Source: CAZLKT01 sp964560205 (lineage in GTDB: Bacteria > Pseudomonadota > Alphaproteobacteria > Holosporales > Holosporaceae). Taken from it: 40,883 nucleotides of DNA. The position numbers and the translations under genes were made by a program. The notes below the pieces were generated by a model that was not told the DNA's origin, searched no databases, and saw nothing but the letters and a program-made list of their open reading frames with translations. The DNA is taken from contig CAZLKT010000007.1 of the NCBI GenBank assembly GCA_964560205.1, positions 1-40,883 on the forward strand. Reading direction: 5' to 3'. Below, one piece after another: positions 15,454 to 23,521 of the stretch; within the stretch, counting starts at the first letter, position 1; each line of letters opens with the position of its first letter.

Positions 15454-16191
15454 TTACACAAAATCAAAAACCGCTAAATCATGGGATCGAATGATTTTTT
15501 TCATGGCAATAAAATATGCTGGATGCGTACTGTATGGTTTCAGACCAGGAATAAGAAATATACCGGTAATGGGAATGTTTTTCTGCCGCGCATCTGAGCG
15601 CATTTTCCTAAAGACCACATAGGCCGGATGACAATTATAGTTGTGAATATAGTCCACCACACATGCCTTCATATTTGGGTAACTGATGAGAGCTGTGGCG
15701 GATTTACACATGCCAAAACAGGAGTTTTTTTTCTTTGCCACTGAATATGTACCCCATCCGCTCTCCTGGATTGCTTGTGCCAAAGCAAGGGACGGCGGAA
15801 CAATGTCTACTTTTATGAGAAGCTGTTGCAAGGAATGTGCCTTATATGCATTCATAAGGGCTCGCAATCTTTTCTTTTCATCCTGAGAAAGATGCTTTTT
15901 CTTTTTTTGCTTTTCGTGAATATCCTCTAAAAATTTTCTTTTTTGGAGTATTTTTTCATTTTCCTCTGTGACTAAAGAAAGAATAGTAAGAACGAAATTT
16001 TTTTGGGTGGAAGAAATTTTTTGTTTATAGGCCCATGCATGATGCACATGGGGAATATTTTTTTTGGGAGGGGCAGCTTGTGTCGTCACAGGGGACTTTT
16101 TTTGCTGAGGCTCGGCACCCAATCCAGGAGTGCCACAAAGGAACCCCATCAAAACCCATAACAATCCCATGTTTTTTTTCTGAATATGCAT
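15454..16191 (-). CDS. Bax-like exported glucosaminidase
   Basis: 245 residues. A signal peptide (about residues 9-26) is followed by a Lys-rich, probably coiled segment and a glucosaminidase-type domain (PF01832 family, as in E. coli Bax). Hallmarks: VPPSLALAQAIQESGWGTYSVAKKKNSCFGM, with the expected catalytic E143; VVDYIHNYNCHPAYVVFRKMR; and LKPYSTHPAYFIAMKKIIRSHDL. Such enzymes cut between sugar residues of peptidoglycan, in the periplasm here. AAGGAG overlaps the stop of nfuA and lies seven bases before ATG 16191, so the two genes are probably co-transcribed. Three mature cysteines near the active site (SCFGMC, ACVV) are unusual and may pair. Confidence 0.85.
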   Translation of the reverse strand: MHIQKKNMGLLWVLMGFLCGTPGLGAEPQQKKSPVTTQAAPPKKNIPHVHHAWAYKQKISSTQKNFVLTILSLVTEENEKILQKRKFLEDIHEKQKKKKHLSQDEKKRLRALMNAYKAHSLQQLLIKVDIVPPSLALAQAIQESGWGTYSVAKKKNSCFGMCKSATALISYPNMKACVVDYIHNYNCHPAYVVFRKMRSDARQKNIPITGIFLIPGLKPYSTHPAYFIAMKKIIRSHDLAVFDFV

Positions 16192-16202
16192 AAAGTTTCT
16201 CC

Positions 16203-16862
16203 TTACAATGCTTCCACTGACTCCACTTCTGGAATGTAGTATCGTAATGTTCGTTGAATACCTTCCTGTAATGTCACCTGAGAATGGGGGCAGCCGGAAC
16301 AGGCGCCTTGAAGCTCCACATAGACAACACCATTTTCAAAGGCACAGAGTGTAATAAGTCCCCCATCAGCCTGCACCCCAGGGCGGATATGGGTTTCTAA
16401 AATTTCCTCAATCTCCTCCACAATTGCTTGAATATCGTCCGATGGGGCCACCCAATTTTTTAAGCGCTGACGCTCCTGGGGAGACAAACTCTCTTGAAAA
16501 TCGTCATCTGGCATGGACGAAGCGCTCGTCTCATGTTCTTGGACATGAGAAGCACAATCATCCTCCTCTTTTATTCTGTGAAGCTCCTCCGCCACCAAAG
16601 GAAAAGATTTTTTGTGATGCAGGATGGCCGAAAAAATAATGCTCTCCAAAAGGGTCCATGGCACCTCTTGGGTCTTTGTTATGGTCATGAAATCCTCTGT
16701 GAGAAGAAGGGACTGGACACCTGGAAGCGAAAGAATGTCATCTAAAAAAGCATGCTCGTATTTTTTCTCTGCATCGGAAAAAAAACATGGCTCCCCCTTA
16801 ATAAAAAACGTGTCGGCATAAAACTTCCGAGCAAGAGGATTGGGGGTTTCTTCTGTGCGCAT
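16203..16862 (-). CDS. nfuA: NfuA-type iron-sulfur cluster carrier
   Basis: 219 residues. The N-terminal Nfu_N domain (TPNPLARKF, then SDAEKKYEHAFLDDILSLPGVQSLLLTEDFMTITK) is joined by an acidic, Ser/Gln-rich linker to a NifU-like C-terminal domain. The latter carries RPGVQADGGLITL and the cluster-binding pair CSGC (C188, C191). The protein accepts an Fe-S cluster and passes it to target enzymes. The linker (about residues 95-140) is longer and more acidic than usual. AGG directly before ATG 16862 is a poor ribosome site, but a good promoter lies behind it. It is first in a minus-strand run that continues to pth. Confidence 0.92.
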   Translation of the reverse strand: MRTEETPNPLARKFYADTFFIKGEPCFFSDAEKKYEHAFLDDILSLPGVQSLLLTEDFMTITKTQEVPWTLLESIIFSAILHHKKSFPLVAEELHRIKEEDDCASHVQEHETSASSMPDDDFQESLSPQERQRLKNWVAPSDDIQAIVEEIEEILETHIRPGVQADGGLITLCAFENGVVYVELQGACSGCPHSQVTLQEGIQRTLRYYIPEVESVEAL

Positions 16863-16893
16863 CCTGACAACACAATAAAAGCGTATGAAGGAA

Positions 16894-16921
16894 TTGTTAA
16901 CGATTTTTTCACAATTGTCAA
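16894..16921 (-). promoter_or_regulatory. nfuA promoter with overlapping inverted repeat
   Basis: On the minus strand, TTGACA (16916-16921) and TAACAA (16894-16899) are 16 bases apart, about 32 bases before the nfuA start. AATTGT and ACAATT form an inverted repeat across the spacer (16893-16898 and 16911-16916). That could be an operator for an iron or redox regulator, though no known box is matched exactly. Confidence 0.5.
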
Positions 16922-16991
16922 GGCCGCAATTTTACAAGGGAAAGAGGTTTTTTTTATTTTCTTTTTTTCAATAAAAAAAAGTAAAAAATTT

Positions 16992-17663
16992 TTATTTCTT
17001 TCCTGACAATGTTCGAAGTTTTTCCAAAAAAACCTTGTACTCCTTTGTTTCTTCTGAAGAAAGGTGAAAGGTGCGGGGGGATTTTCGCACATTAGACGAA
17101 AAGGTTTTTTTCTGGAATTCTTTTGAGGCAACAAATTTCAGATTCTCTTGAAGCCCTCCAGTCATTTCTCTATATACATGACTGAGGAGCTCTGCATCCA
17201 AAAGCGCGCCATGGAGCGAACGTTTTGTCAAATCAATGCGAAAATGTCTGCACAAAGCATCAAGACTTTTCGATGCTGCGCCTGGAAATTTTTTCTTTGC
17301 CAAAGCGAGGGTGTCTAATATGGGATTTTCCAACTGAGCGTACTGAGCCCTTTTAAGCTCTGCATTAAGAAATCCCACATCAAATGCGGCATTATGAATC
17401 ACCAAGGTACTGTTCTGAATAAATGCCAAAAAACCCTCAGCAATTTGAGAAAAGGTTGGATATGCCTTGAGAAAGTCCCAATGCAAACCATGAACCTTAA
17501 ATGCCCCCGGGGACACATCCCTTTCAGGATTAATATAGGTTTGAAATGTTTCCCCTGTGGGCTCACCATGTATAAGCTCTATACATCCAATATCAATAAT
17601 ACGATCTTCTTTGGAAGAGAGGCCTGTGGTTTCTGTATCAAGAATGACGACCCGAGAGCTCAT
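16992..17663 (-). CDS. dnaQ: DNA polymerase III epsilon subunit (proofreading 3'-5' exonuclease)
   Basis: 223 residues from ATG 17663. The DEDDh exonuclease motifs are intact: ExoI DTETTGL (D9, E11), ExoII HNAAFDVGFLN, and ExoIII SLHGALLDAELLSHVY with the catalytic His and Asp. This is the proofreading subunit of the replicative polymerase. The start is supported by AAGGA eight bases upstream; the longer open frame upstream lies inside fzlA. The last 35 residues are basic and end TLSGKK. fzlA ends 14 bases before the start, so the pair is probably one transcript, tying a replication gene to a division gene. Confidence 0.95.
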   Translation of the reverse strand: MSSRVVILDTETTGLSSKEDRIIDIGCIELIHGEPTGETFQTYINPERDVSPGAFKVHGLHWDFLKAYPTFSQIAEGFLAFIQNSTLVIHNAAFDVGFLNAELKRAQYAQLENPILDTLALAKKKFPGAASKSLDALCRHFRIDLTKRSLHGALLDAELLSHVYREMTGGLQENLKFVASKEFQKKTFSSNVRKSPRTFHLSSEETKEYKVFLEKLRTLSGKK

Positions 17664-17677
17664 GACTTTTTTCCTTT

Positions 17678-18349
17678 TTAAAAATCCAATAAATGATAAT
17701 GTGCTACTGGCGGAACTCCCGGTATTTCCTGGGTAAGAAAAGGTCGAAAAGCTGGCCGAGACTTTATCTTCGTATACCATTCTAGAGATAAGGGGAAGTT
17801 TTTCCAAGGCACTTCTCCCAAATAATCCAAGCAAGAAAGTATGGATGCGGCGCTGATATCCGCCCAGGAAAAGAACGAGCCCGCCAAGAAATTTCTTCCT
17901 TCCGTCAATTCTTCCAGGTAGGACAAATGAATTTTAAGGGTTTTGCGCCCTTCGCGCACCTCTTCAAGCTGAATAGAGGATCCTTTCTCTATGGTACTTT
18001 TCAAAACTTTTTCATAAAAAATAGACATATACGTGTCAGGAAAAAAAAGTTCCTCCAGCCAGGCACACAAACGTCTCACCTCACCACGCTCCTCCGGCTT
18101 ATATCCGATGATATTCATGGAGGAATAGCATTCGTTCAGGTACTCACTGATGGCCTGTTGTGTGGAATACACAGATCCATTATCCAGAAGCACAGGCAAA
18201 TGGCCCACAGGGCTTATGGACAACACCTTTGAAGAAGGGTGTGCGAACTTTTCATAATGTTCCTCAAATTCAATCTTTTTTTCCCGCAAGCCAAAGGCGA
18301 TTTTTCGCGAAAAGGGACAAAAGAGAACATGGTATAAGCACCGATGCAT
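17678..18349 (-). CDS. fzlA: FtsZ-binding GST-like protein FzlA
   Basis: 223 residues. A glutathione-S-transferase fold with an N-terminal thioredoxin-like half (LFCPFSRKIAFGLREK, then SPVGHLPVLLDNG) and a helical C-terminal half (FLAGSFFSWADISAASILSCLDYLGEVPW). The C-terminal signature IPGVPPVAHYHLLDF matches FzlA of alphaproteobacteria rather than catalytic GSTs or SspA. In Caulobacter FzlA binds FtsZ filaments, curves them and activates septal wall synthesis. AAGGA lies about six bases before ATG 18349. It sits directly upstream of dnaQ. The assignment rests on remembered family features; a stringent alternative is a generic GST. Confidence 0.87.
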   Translation of the reverse strand: MHRCLYHVLFCPFSRKIAFGLREKKIEFEEHYEKFAHPSSKVLSISPVGHLPVLLDNGSVYSTQQAISEYLNECYSSMNIIGYKPEERGEVRRLCAWLEELFFPDTYMSIFYEKVLKSTIEKGSSIQLEEVREGRKTLKIHLSYLEELTEGRNFLAGSFFSWADISAASILSCLDYLGEVPWKNFPLSLEWYTKIKSRPAFRPFLTQEIPGVPPVAHYHLLDF

Positions 18350-18453
18350 AAAGGTCCTTCCACAGGATTCGGGTGAAGAAATTGTATCAAAAAATCAACT
18401 TTTCTCAAAACTTTTTCCTTCTCAAAAAAATCCTTTTTTCTTTTCAAAAAATA

Positions 18454-18462
18454 TGGTATAAA
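18454..18462 (+). promoter_or_regulatory. Extended -10 promoter for the aminotransferase gene
   Basis: TGGTATAAA fits TGnTATAAA and lies 30 bases before ATG 18493. The sequence behind it is T-rich with no clear -35, as is common with extended -10 promoters. Confidence 0.45.
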
Positions 18463-18492
18463 GTGCCTCAATTCATTGAGTGCGGTGGAGCT

Positions 18493-19407
18493 ATGTCCGA
18501 AAGGGTTGCGTGGAAAGACGGGGTTATTATCGAAGAAAGTGATGCAAAAGTTTCTGTTTTATCAGGTGCGGTAAAGTATGGAGCATCTGTTTTTGAGGGC
18601 ATACGAGCATATTATGACCCAGATAAAGACGGAATGCGCTTTTTATCTCTGGAGAAACATATACGTCGCCTTTTTCAATCCGCCCATCTCATGCGTATGG
18701 TTATCTCCTGTGATATGGATGATTTTCTAGAAGGCATAGAAAACATGGTACAAAAAAGCTCTCTGAAAGAAGATTCCTATTTACGATGCACCATGTGTTT
18801 AACTGCAGATGAAACCCTGGATACCATCAAACCTGTAGAATCTTTCATGCACTTTTTTCCTTATGGTCGCAAGCCCTTATACCATGATGGTGAGCACATA
18901 TGCATTACATCGTGGACGCGCATTGATGAGAATAGTGTTTCTCCGCGCATTAAATGTGCTGCAAACTATCAGAATGCTCGGTTAGCTGTCTTAGAAGCAA
19001 AACGTTCTGGATATAATGACATTTTGTTTCTGAATAGAAATGGATATGTGGCTGAATCCTCCATAGCTTCGTTTTTTTATGTTAAGGATGGCGTACTTCA
19101 TACATCCATGCTCTCTGATGGCATATTGGAAAGTCTCACGCGAGAAGTGGTGCTCCGCCTTGCAGATCTTTGTGGAATCCCAGTAAAAGAGCATCATGTC
19201 TGTCGCACATATCTTTATACGGCAGATGAAGCGTTTCTTTGTGGAACAGCCAGTGAAATTCTCCCCATTCGCAGCGTCGACGGATATTTCTTAAATTCCA
19301 TGGCTCCGGAAAGTATCACCATGAAACTACAACGCCTTTATGAAAAGTTTGTACGCGGGGGCGTCCCTGAAATGGAAGATGAGCTATTCTTTGTGAAAAG
19401 AAGATAA
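18493..19407 (+). CDS. ilvE: Branched-chain amino-acid aminotransferase (class IV, PLP-dependent)
   Basis: 304 residues from ATG 18493, which has GGTGGAG upstream; the frame extends 40 codons further but that part is not family-like. Fold-type IV pattern: SVFEGIRAY near the N terminus, the PLP lysine K154 in IKCAANYQN, and the pyridine-nitrogen partner E188 in GYVAESS. The C-terminal ADEAFLCGTASEILPIRSVDG binds phosphate. IlvE interconverts branched-chain amino acids and their keto acids. Oddities: the usual EGSGxNxF after the glutamate reads ESSIASFF, and the usual LPGITR reads LESLTR. Specificity may therefore differ, for example toward another amino acid. The stop is four bases from the convergent SPOR gene. 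Confidence 0.83.
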   Translation: MSERVAWKDGVIIEESDAKVSVLSGAVKYGASVFEGIRAYYDPDKDGMRFLSLEKHIRRLFQSAHLMRMVISCDMDDFLEGIENMVQKSSLKEDSYLRCTMCLTADETLDTIKPVESFMHFFPYGRKPLYHDGEHICITSWTRIDENSVSPRIKCAANYQNARLAVLEAKRSGYNDILFLNRNGYVAESSIASFFYVKDGVLHTSMLSDGILESLTREVVLRLADLCGIPVKEHHVCRTYLYTADEAFLCGTASEILPIRSVDGYFLNSMAPESITMKLQRLYEKFVRGGVPEMEDELFFVKRR

Positions 19408-19411
19408 GTGA

Positions 19412-20149
19412 TCAGGGAAGAAGAGTCACAGGGATTTTTTGCTTTGCACAAGCTGCTTGAACCTTTTTGAGGTTCTCCTCGGAAGCAATACCACAAATCA
19501 AAATCCGATATCGTGGTTGCTTGGAGGATCGATCATACTGTATAAGGAAGGATGCCCCAGGTGGCAGACGAAGCTTCCTTTTGAAAAGACGAAAAACACG
19601 AGTGACTTCTGCACGAGAAACAAAAAATGGTCCAATCTGTAGACGTTTTTGAGTGCATACCTTCACAGGCCGAGGAGCGAGAGATGAAGAGGTCACAGGT
19701 ACGGAGGTTTTCTGAGCAGCGTTTGCAGAGGGGTTCTGTACCTCTGCAGTACTGTTCTGGAGCGTGTCATGAATGGCTTTCTCCATAACATCTTCCTCTG
19801 TGAGGGGGGGAGCCTCCACAATGGGTTTTTCTGGCGGTGGTAAAAGCTTCTCCACCTGAGGCACGGAGGATTGCCCCGTAATATATTCTTCCACATGGGG
19901 GGCAAGCTTTTTTTCCTCCGTGGTGGTGGAGGCAAGCCTCGAAAACCTTATGGGGTATCCTGGAATTGCTTCGATAACAGGAATTTTGCCGCTTCCATCC
20001 CCATAAAAAATCTTATATAAACCAAAGCCTCCAAACCCAATCCCCATGATAAGAAAAAATCTTTTACCATAAAAGGCCACACCACGCCTTTTGTGATGAA
20101 GGAAGCTAAAAGGAGAAGATCCAAATTTCTTTTTTCCCACGGTCCCCAC
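19412..20149 (-). CDS. Membrane-anchored SPOR-domain protein
   Basis: 245 residues. A short basic cytoplasmic part is followed by one membrane helix (about residues 30-48, FFLIMGIGFGGFGLYKIFYG), then a Pro/Glu-rich periplasmic linker and a C-terminal SPOR-like domain (LQIGPFFVSRAEVTRVFRLF to EENLKKVQAACAKQKIPVTLLP). SPOR domains bind denuded glycan at the septum. The segment after the helix, GSGKIPVIEAIPGYPIRF, is typical of the SPOR protein that follows argS in alphaproteobacteria, and this gene does follow argS by 23 bases. GTG 20149 is the start. SPOR match is weak and the call leans on gene order. Confidence 0.75.
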   Translation of the reverse strand: MGTVGKKKFGSSPFSFLHHKRRGVAFYGKRFFLIMGIGFGGFGLYKIFYGDGSGKIPVIEAIPGYPIRFSRLASTTTEEKKLAPHVEEYITGQSSVPQVEKLLPPPEKPIVEAPPLTEEDVMEKAIHDTLQNSTAEVQNPSANAAQKTSVPVTSSSLAPRPVKVCTQKRLQIGPFFVSRAEVTRVFRLFKRKLRLPPGASFLIQYDRSSKQPRYRILICGIASEENLKKVQAACAKQKIPVTLLP

Positions 20150-20172
20150 AAAGCTCTATTTTTTTTATAAGA

Positions 20173-21939
20173 CTATCGCATTTCTTCTTTGGGTGAAATG
20201 CCTAATATCTGAAGACCTGATGCAATCACAGAAGCAATGCATCGAAGAACGGCCATGCGGGCATGGGACAATGCTCGCTCCTCTGGTTGCAAGAAACGCA
20301 ACGTAGCATCGCTTTTTCCCTTTTGCCACAAACTGTGAAAAGCGTGGGCCACTTTTTGTAAAAATGTGGCAAGGCGATGGGGCTCTCTCGCAGTGGCAGC
20401 ACCATAAACCTGACGGGGAAAATCCACCACAATGCACAGCACTGCAAACTCCTCCTCACCAAGACAATGGAGTGGCGCATGGCAGAGGTTCTCTGTGGAA
20501 AGCTCCTCCAAAGAAAACATCTCCTCCGCAGCTTTTAAAACGGAACAACATCGGGCGTGGGCGTACTGCACATAAAACACCGGGTTATCCCTATTTTTTT
20601 CCTTCAATACATCTAAATCGATGTCCATGTGAGTATCGGATCTTTTTGTAATCATAAAAAAGCGAAAAGCATCTGCATCGATGTCAGAAAGTATTTCTCT
20701 CAATGTCACAAAGGTACCATCTCGTTTTGACATTTTCACGGGCTGGTCATGATGAAAAAAATGAACAATTTGGCACAAAATCACCTCCAAGCATCCTTTT
20801 TTACCGGTCACTGCATCCACAGCATTTTTTGTACGCAGCACGTGGCTTCCATGATCTGCCCCCCACACATTAATTTGTGTTGTAAAGCCTCGACGAAATT
20901 TATCCAGATGATAGGCCACATCCCCTGCAAAATATGTCCATTCTCCGTTGCTTTTCTTGAGCACACGGTCTTGATCATCCCCAAATTGTGTGGAGGCAAA
21001 AAGCAAACAGGGCGCAGCATCCTCTGATACCACATCTCCAGAGGTGTGGTGCTTGGACGGGGGGGGGTGTCCCACGTATGTTAACCCAGCATCTGTGAGG
21101 AGAGCCATGGCCTCTGCCAGAGTACCATTTTTATGCATCTCAGCTTCTGAGGTAAAAACAGTATGCTTGATACCCAGAAGCATCAAATCCTCTTTAATCT
21201 GTTCTAAAAGGGTTTTCATGGCATAGGATGCAAAGTGTGGCTCCCATTGCTCTCGTGGAGCATGCAGCCACGCATCCTTTTCTGTGTCAACAAGAGCTTG
21301 AGCAATGGGGACGATATAGGACCCGGGATAAAACCCCTCCGGAATAACGGCCTCCTTATGCAATAAAAGTGCTTCATAATGCAGGTACACAGACTGAGCC
21401 AAAATGCGAATTTGCTGTCCTGCATCATTAATATAATACTCCTTTGTAACGTTATACCCTATGGCCTCCAAGAGATTAGAAATGGTGTCCCCCACCACAC
21501 AAATGCGCCCGTGTCCTCCATGAAGGGGCCCCGTAGGATTGGCAGAGACAAACTCCACATTCATGTTTTGTCCCTGATACTGTGTACTGTGGCCATATGT
21601 CTTTCCTGCTGTGAGGATATGTCGAACACTCTCCTGCCAAAAAGCTGGCGTCAGACGAAGATTGGAGAAACCCTGGACAGCCCACGCTTTCTCCACATGG
21701 GGATGCACCGAAAGCATATGGCATATGCGCTCCGAAATAATCTGGGGTGAGGAACGCAGAAGAGGGGCCAGAACAAAACCACTGTTGGTACATAAATCTC
21801 CATGGGTCCGCTCCTCTGGAGGAAAAAAATCAATGGTATCCACCAAATGCTCTGGGAATGACTTTTTTGCCTCTTGTAACAAAGTTCTCACCACATCTCG
21901 TAAAAAATCCTTGAGATCGGGCGTATACGTCATCTTCAT
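20173..21939 (-). CDS. argS: Arginyl-tRNA synthetase
   Basis: 588 residues, class I synthetase that charges tRNA-Arg. The ArgS-specific EFVSANPTGPLHGGHGR (HIGH motif, about residues 129-145), the EYYINDAGQQI block and the KMSKRDG signature are all present, with the Arg anticodon-binding domain at the C terminus. ATG 21939 or 21933 may be used. One oddity: a run of nine C (coding strand) encodes HPPPS around position 21060. This keeps the frame but is a likely slippage point. infA is divergent upstream and the SPOR gene follows downstream. Confidence 0.97.
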   Translation of the reverse strand: MKMTYTPDLKDFLRDVVRTLLQEAKKSFPEHLVDTIDFFPPEERTHGDLCTNSGFVLAPLLRSSPQIISERICHMLSVHPHVEKAWAVQGFSNLRLTPAFWQESVRHILTAGKTYGHSTQYQGQNMNVEFVSANPTGPLHGGHGRICVVGDTISNLLEAIGYNVTKEYYINDAGQQIRILAQSVYLHYEALLLHKEAVIPEGFYPGSYIVPIAQALVDTEKDAWLHAPREQWEPHFASYAMKTLLEQIKEDLMLLGIKHTVFTSEAEMHKNGTLAEAMALLTDAGLTYVGHPPPSKHHTSGDVVSEDAAPCLLFASTQFGDDQDRVLKKSNGEWTYFAGDVAYHLDKFRRGFTTQINVWGADHGSHVLRTKNAVDAVTGKKGCLEVILCQIVHFFHHDQPVKMSKRDGTFVTLREILSDIDADAFRFFMITKRSDTHMDIDLDVLKEKNRDNPVFYVQYAHARCCSVLKAAEEMFSLEELSTENLCHAPLHCLGEEEFAVLCIVVDFPRQVYGAATAREPHRLATFLQKVAHAFHSLWQKGKSDATLRFLQPEERALSHARMAVLRCIASVIASGLQILGISPKEEMR

Positions 21940-22078
21940 CTCTCACTTCTTTTTTCAAGAAAAAACATTCCATAGGCTATAAGATTTTCCTTGAAAAGTC
22001 CATGAAGAATGCAAAACTGGACATTTATAAAAAAATTCTTCACAGTAAAGGGATGTGTAATGCTAATGCGAGAGGGGA

Positions 22079-22300
22079 ATGCCCAAGGAAAAACTTTTAG
22101 AAATGACGGGACGCGTAGTAGAATGTCTTCCCGATGCCAATTTTTTGGTGAAACTCGATGGCACGGAGACTATTATTACAGCCTACATCTCGGGCACCAT
22201 GAGAAAACATCAAATCCGAGTTTTAAATGGAGATGCCGTCACAGTGGAAATGACCCCTTATGATCTGACCAAAGGACGTATTCGGTTTAGAGAGAAATAA
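22079..22300 (+). CDS. infA: Translation initiation factor IF-1
   Basis: 73 residues, the full length of IF-1, the small OB-fold factor that blocks the A site during initiation. The signature GTMRKHQIRVLNGDAVTVEMTPYDLTKGRI matches the family throughout. ATG 22079 follows GAGAGGGGA. The C-terminal RFREK is slightly different from the usual YRxK ending. It is divergent from argS and convergent with rnhA, whose stop lies 7 bases beyond. Confidence 0.96.
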   Translation: MPKEKLLEMTGRVVECLPDANFLVKLDGTETIITAYISGTMRKHQIRVLNGDAVTVEMTPYDLTKGRIRFREK

Positions 22301-22307
22301 GGCCTCT

Positions 22308-22799
22308 TCAGATGTTCTGCTCACTGAGAGCTTTTTTGTTATTTTGCAGACATTTTTGTACAAGGGCATCCACGGCATCATTTTCTGGATGACCACTGTG
22401 CCCTTTCACCCAGTGAAAGGAAGTCTGGGGATGCTTTTGTGAAGCCTCCAAAAGTGCCATCCACAGATCTTTGTTCTCCACAGGCTTTTTTTGACTTGTA
22501 CGCCAGTTGTTCTGAAGCCATCCGTGAATCCATGTGGTAATGCCCTGTACCACATACATACTGTCAGAAAAGATGCGAAGAGATTCCGCCATGGGATAAT
22601 GTGTATGACACCACTGCAATGCCTCAATGACAGCCAACAGCTCCATGCGATTGTTAGTGGTGTCCGGGACAAAGCCCGTATGATGAAAGGGTGTGCCATC
22701 TGGTGGACAGAGGGGAATGAAAAATCCCCACGCCCCCGGTCCTGGATTGTGTGAACATGCCCCATCAGTAAAGATTTCTACGGCGCGCAGTAGGGTCAT
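22308..22799 (-). CDS. rnhA: Ribonuclease HI
   Basis: 163 residues. RNase HI degrades RNA in RNA-DNA hybrids. The four acidic active-site residues are in place: D12 (FTDGACSHNPGPGAWG), E53 (NNRMELLA), D79 (FSDSMYVV) and D141 (HPENDAVDAL), with the basic loop WRTSQKKPVENKDLW. The ATG overlaps the trmB stop as ATGA, which fixes the start and indicates coupled translation. It is the third gene in the order lnt-trmB-rnhA. The C-terminal tail after the last motif is about 20 residues. Confidence 0.95.
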   Translation of the reverse strand: MTLLRAVEIFTDGACSHNPGPGAWGFFIPLCPPDGTPFHHTGFVPDTTNNRMELLAVIEALQWCHTHYPMAESLRIFSDSMYVVQGITTWIHGWLQNNWRTSQKKPVENKDLWMALLEASQKHPQTSFHWVKGHSGHPENDAVDALVQKCLQNNKKALSEQNI

Positions 22800-23521
22800 T
22801 CCATGCCTCCCCTGTAGGTCCATAACGTATACATATTCCGTCTTCCACTTTTCAGAGCTTTCTGGGCATAGCGGCTCAACGCTTGTGGCGTCCATTCTGG
22901 CCACTCTTCTGGAGGAACCGAAAGACGTGCGCCATCTTGCCAACAAAATTGTGGTGATGCCAGAAGCTCCTGCAACATAAAAAGCATCAACTCGATGCTG
23001 TCGGTGGCAATATGCAGTTCTGCTCCTCTCTTCAATACCCTTGTGAGGCACAATAAAAAATCTCGCTGCAAAAGTCGACGTTTGTGGTGACGAGATTTTG
23101 GCCACGGGTCCGGAAATAAAAGAAATATGCCATGAAGACTTTCATCTGGCATCATGGGAAGCACTGTGTGCACCACATCTGGGTAAATGCGAATCCGAGG
23201 ACGGTCCTCCGGAAGAATATTCTTGACAAGGGCCGCTACTCCATTATAAAAGGGCTCCACTGCAATATATCTCGCATGCTTGTCGTGGGCCATGAGTGAC
23301 AGAAGATTGTCCCCGGTACCACATCCAATTTCCATCCACAGTGGATCCTGAGAGGCGGCCACCCACGTCATAAATTTTTCTTGCTCCTCCCTCTGAATAA
23401 GGAGAGAGGGAAGCACTGTACTCAAAGCATTTTTTCGTGCAGAACTGAGGGCATGCCCCTTGCGTCGCCCAAAAAAGCACGGAATAGCCATGGGAAAAGA
23501 GCCTGATGTATTTTTTGTCAC
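22796..23521 (-). CDS. trmB: tRNA (guanine-N7)-methyltransferase
   Basis: 241 residues from GTG 23521. TrmB makes m7G46 in tRNA using S-adenosylmethionine. SAM motif: MEIGCGTGDNLLSLM. The diagnostic TrmB motif is FPDPWPKSRHHKRRL, followed by GAELHIATDS. The GTG start is chosen because GGAGG lies five bases before it and because GTGA overlaps the lnt stop. A longer frame starts at 23578 and a shorter one at ATG 23491, each with poorer signals. It sits between lnt and rnhA in a tightly overlapping operon. Confidence 0.93.
   Translation of the reverse strand: MTKNTSGSFPMAIPCFFGRRKGHALSSARKNALSTVLPSLLIQREEQEKFMTWVAASQDPLWMEIGCGTGDNLLSLMAHDKHARYIAVEPFYNGVAALVKNILPEDRPRIRIYPDVVHTVLPMMPDESLHGIFLLFPDPWPKSRHHKRRLLQRDFLLCLTRVLKRGAELHIATDSIELMLFMLQELLASPQFCWQDGARLSVPPEEWPEWTPQALSRYAQKALKSGRRNMYTLWTYRGGME

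Noticed and set aside
17664..17834. N-terminal extension of dnaQ by 57 codons
   Set aside because: The extension overlaps fzlA in another frame and the ExoI motif begins right after ATG 17663, which has its own ribosome site.
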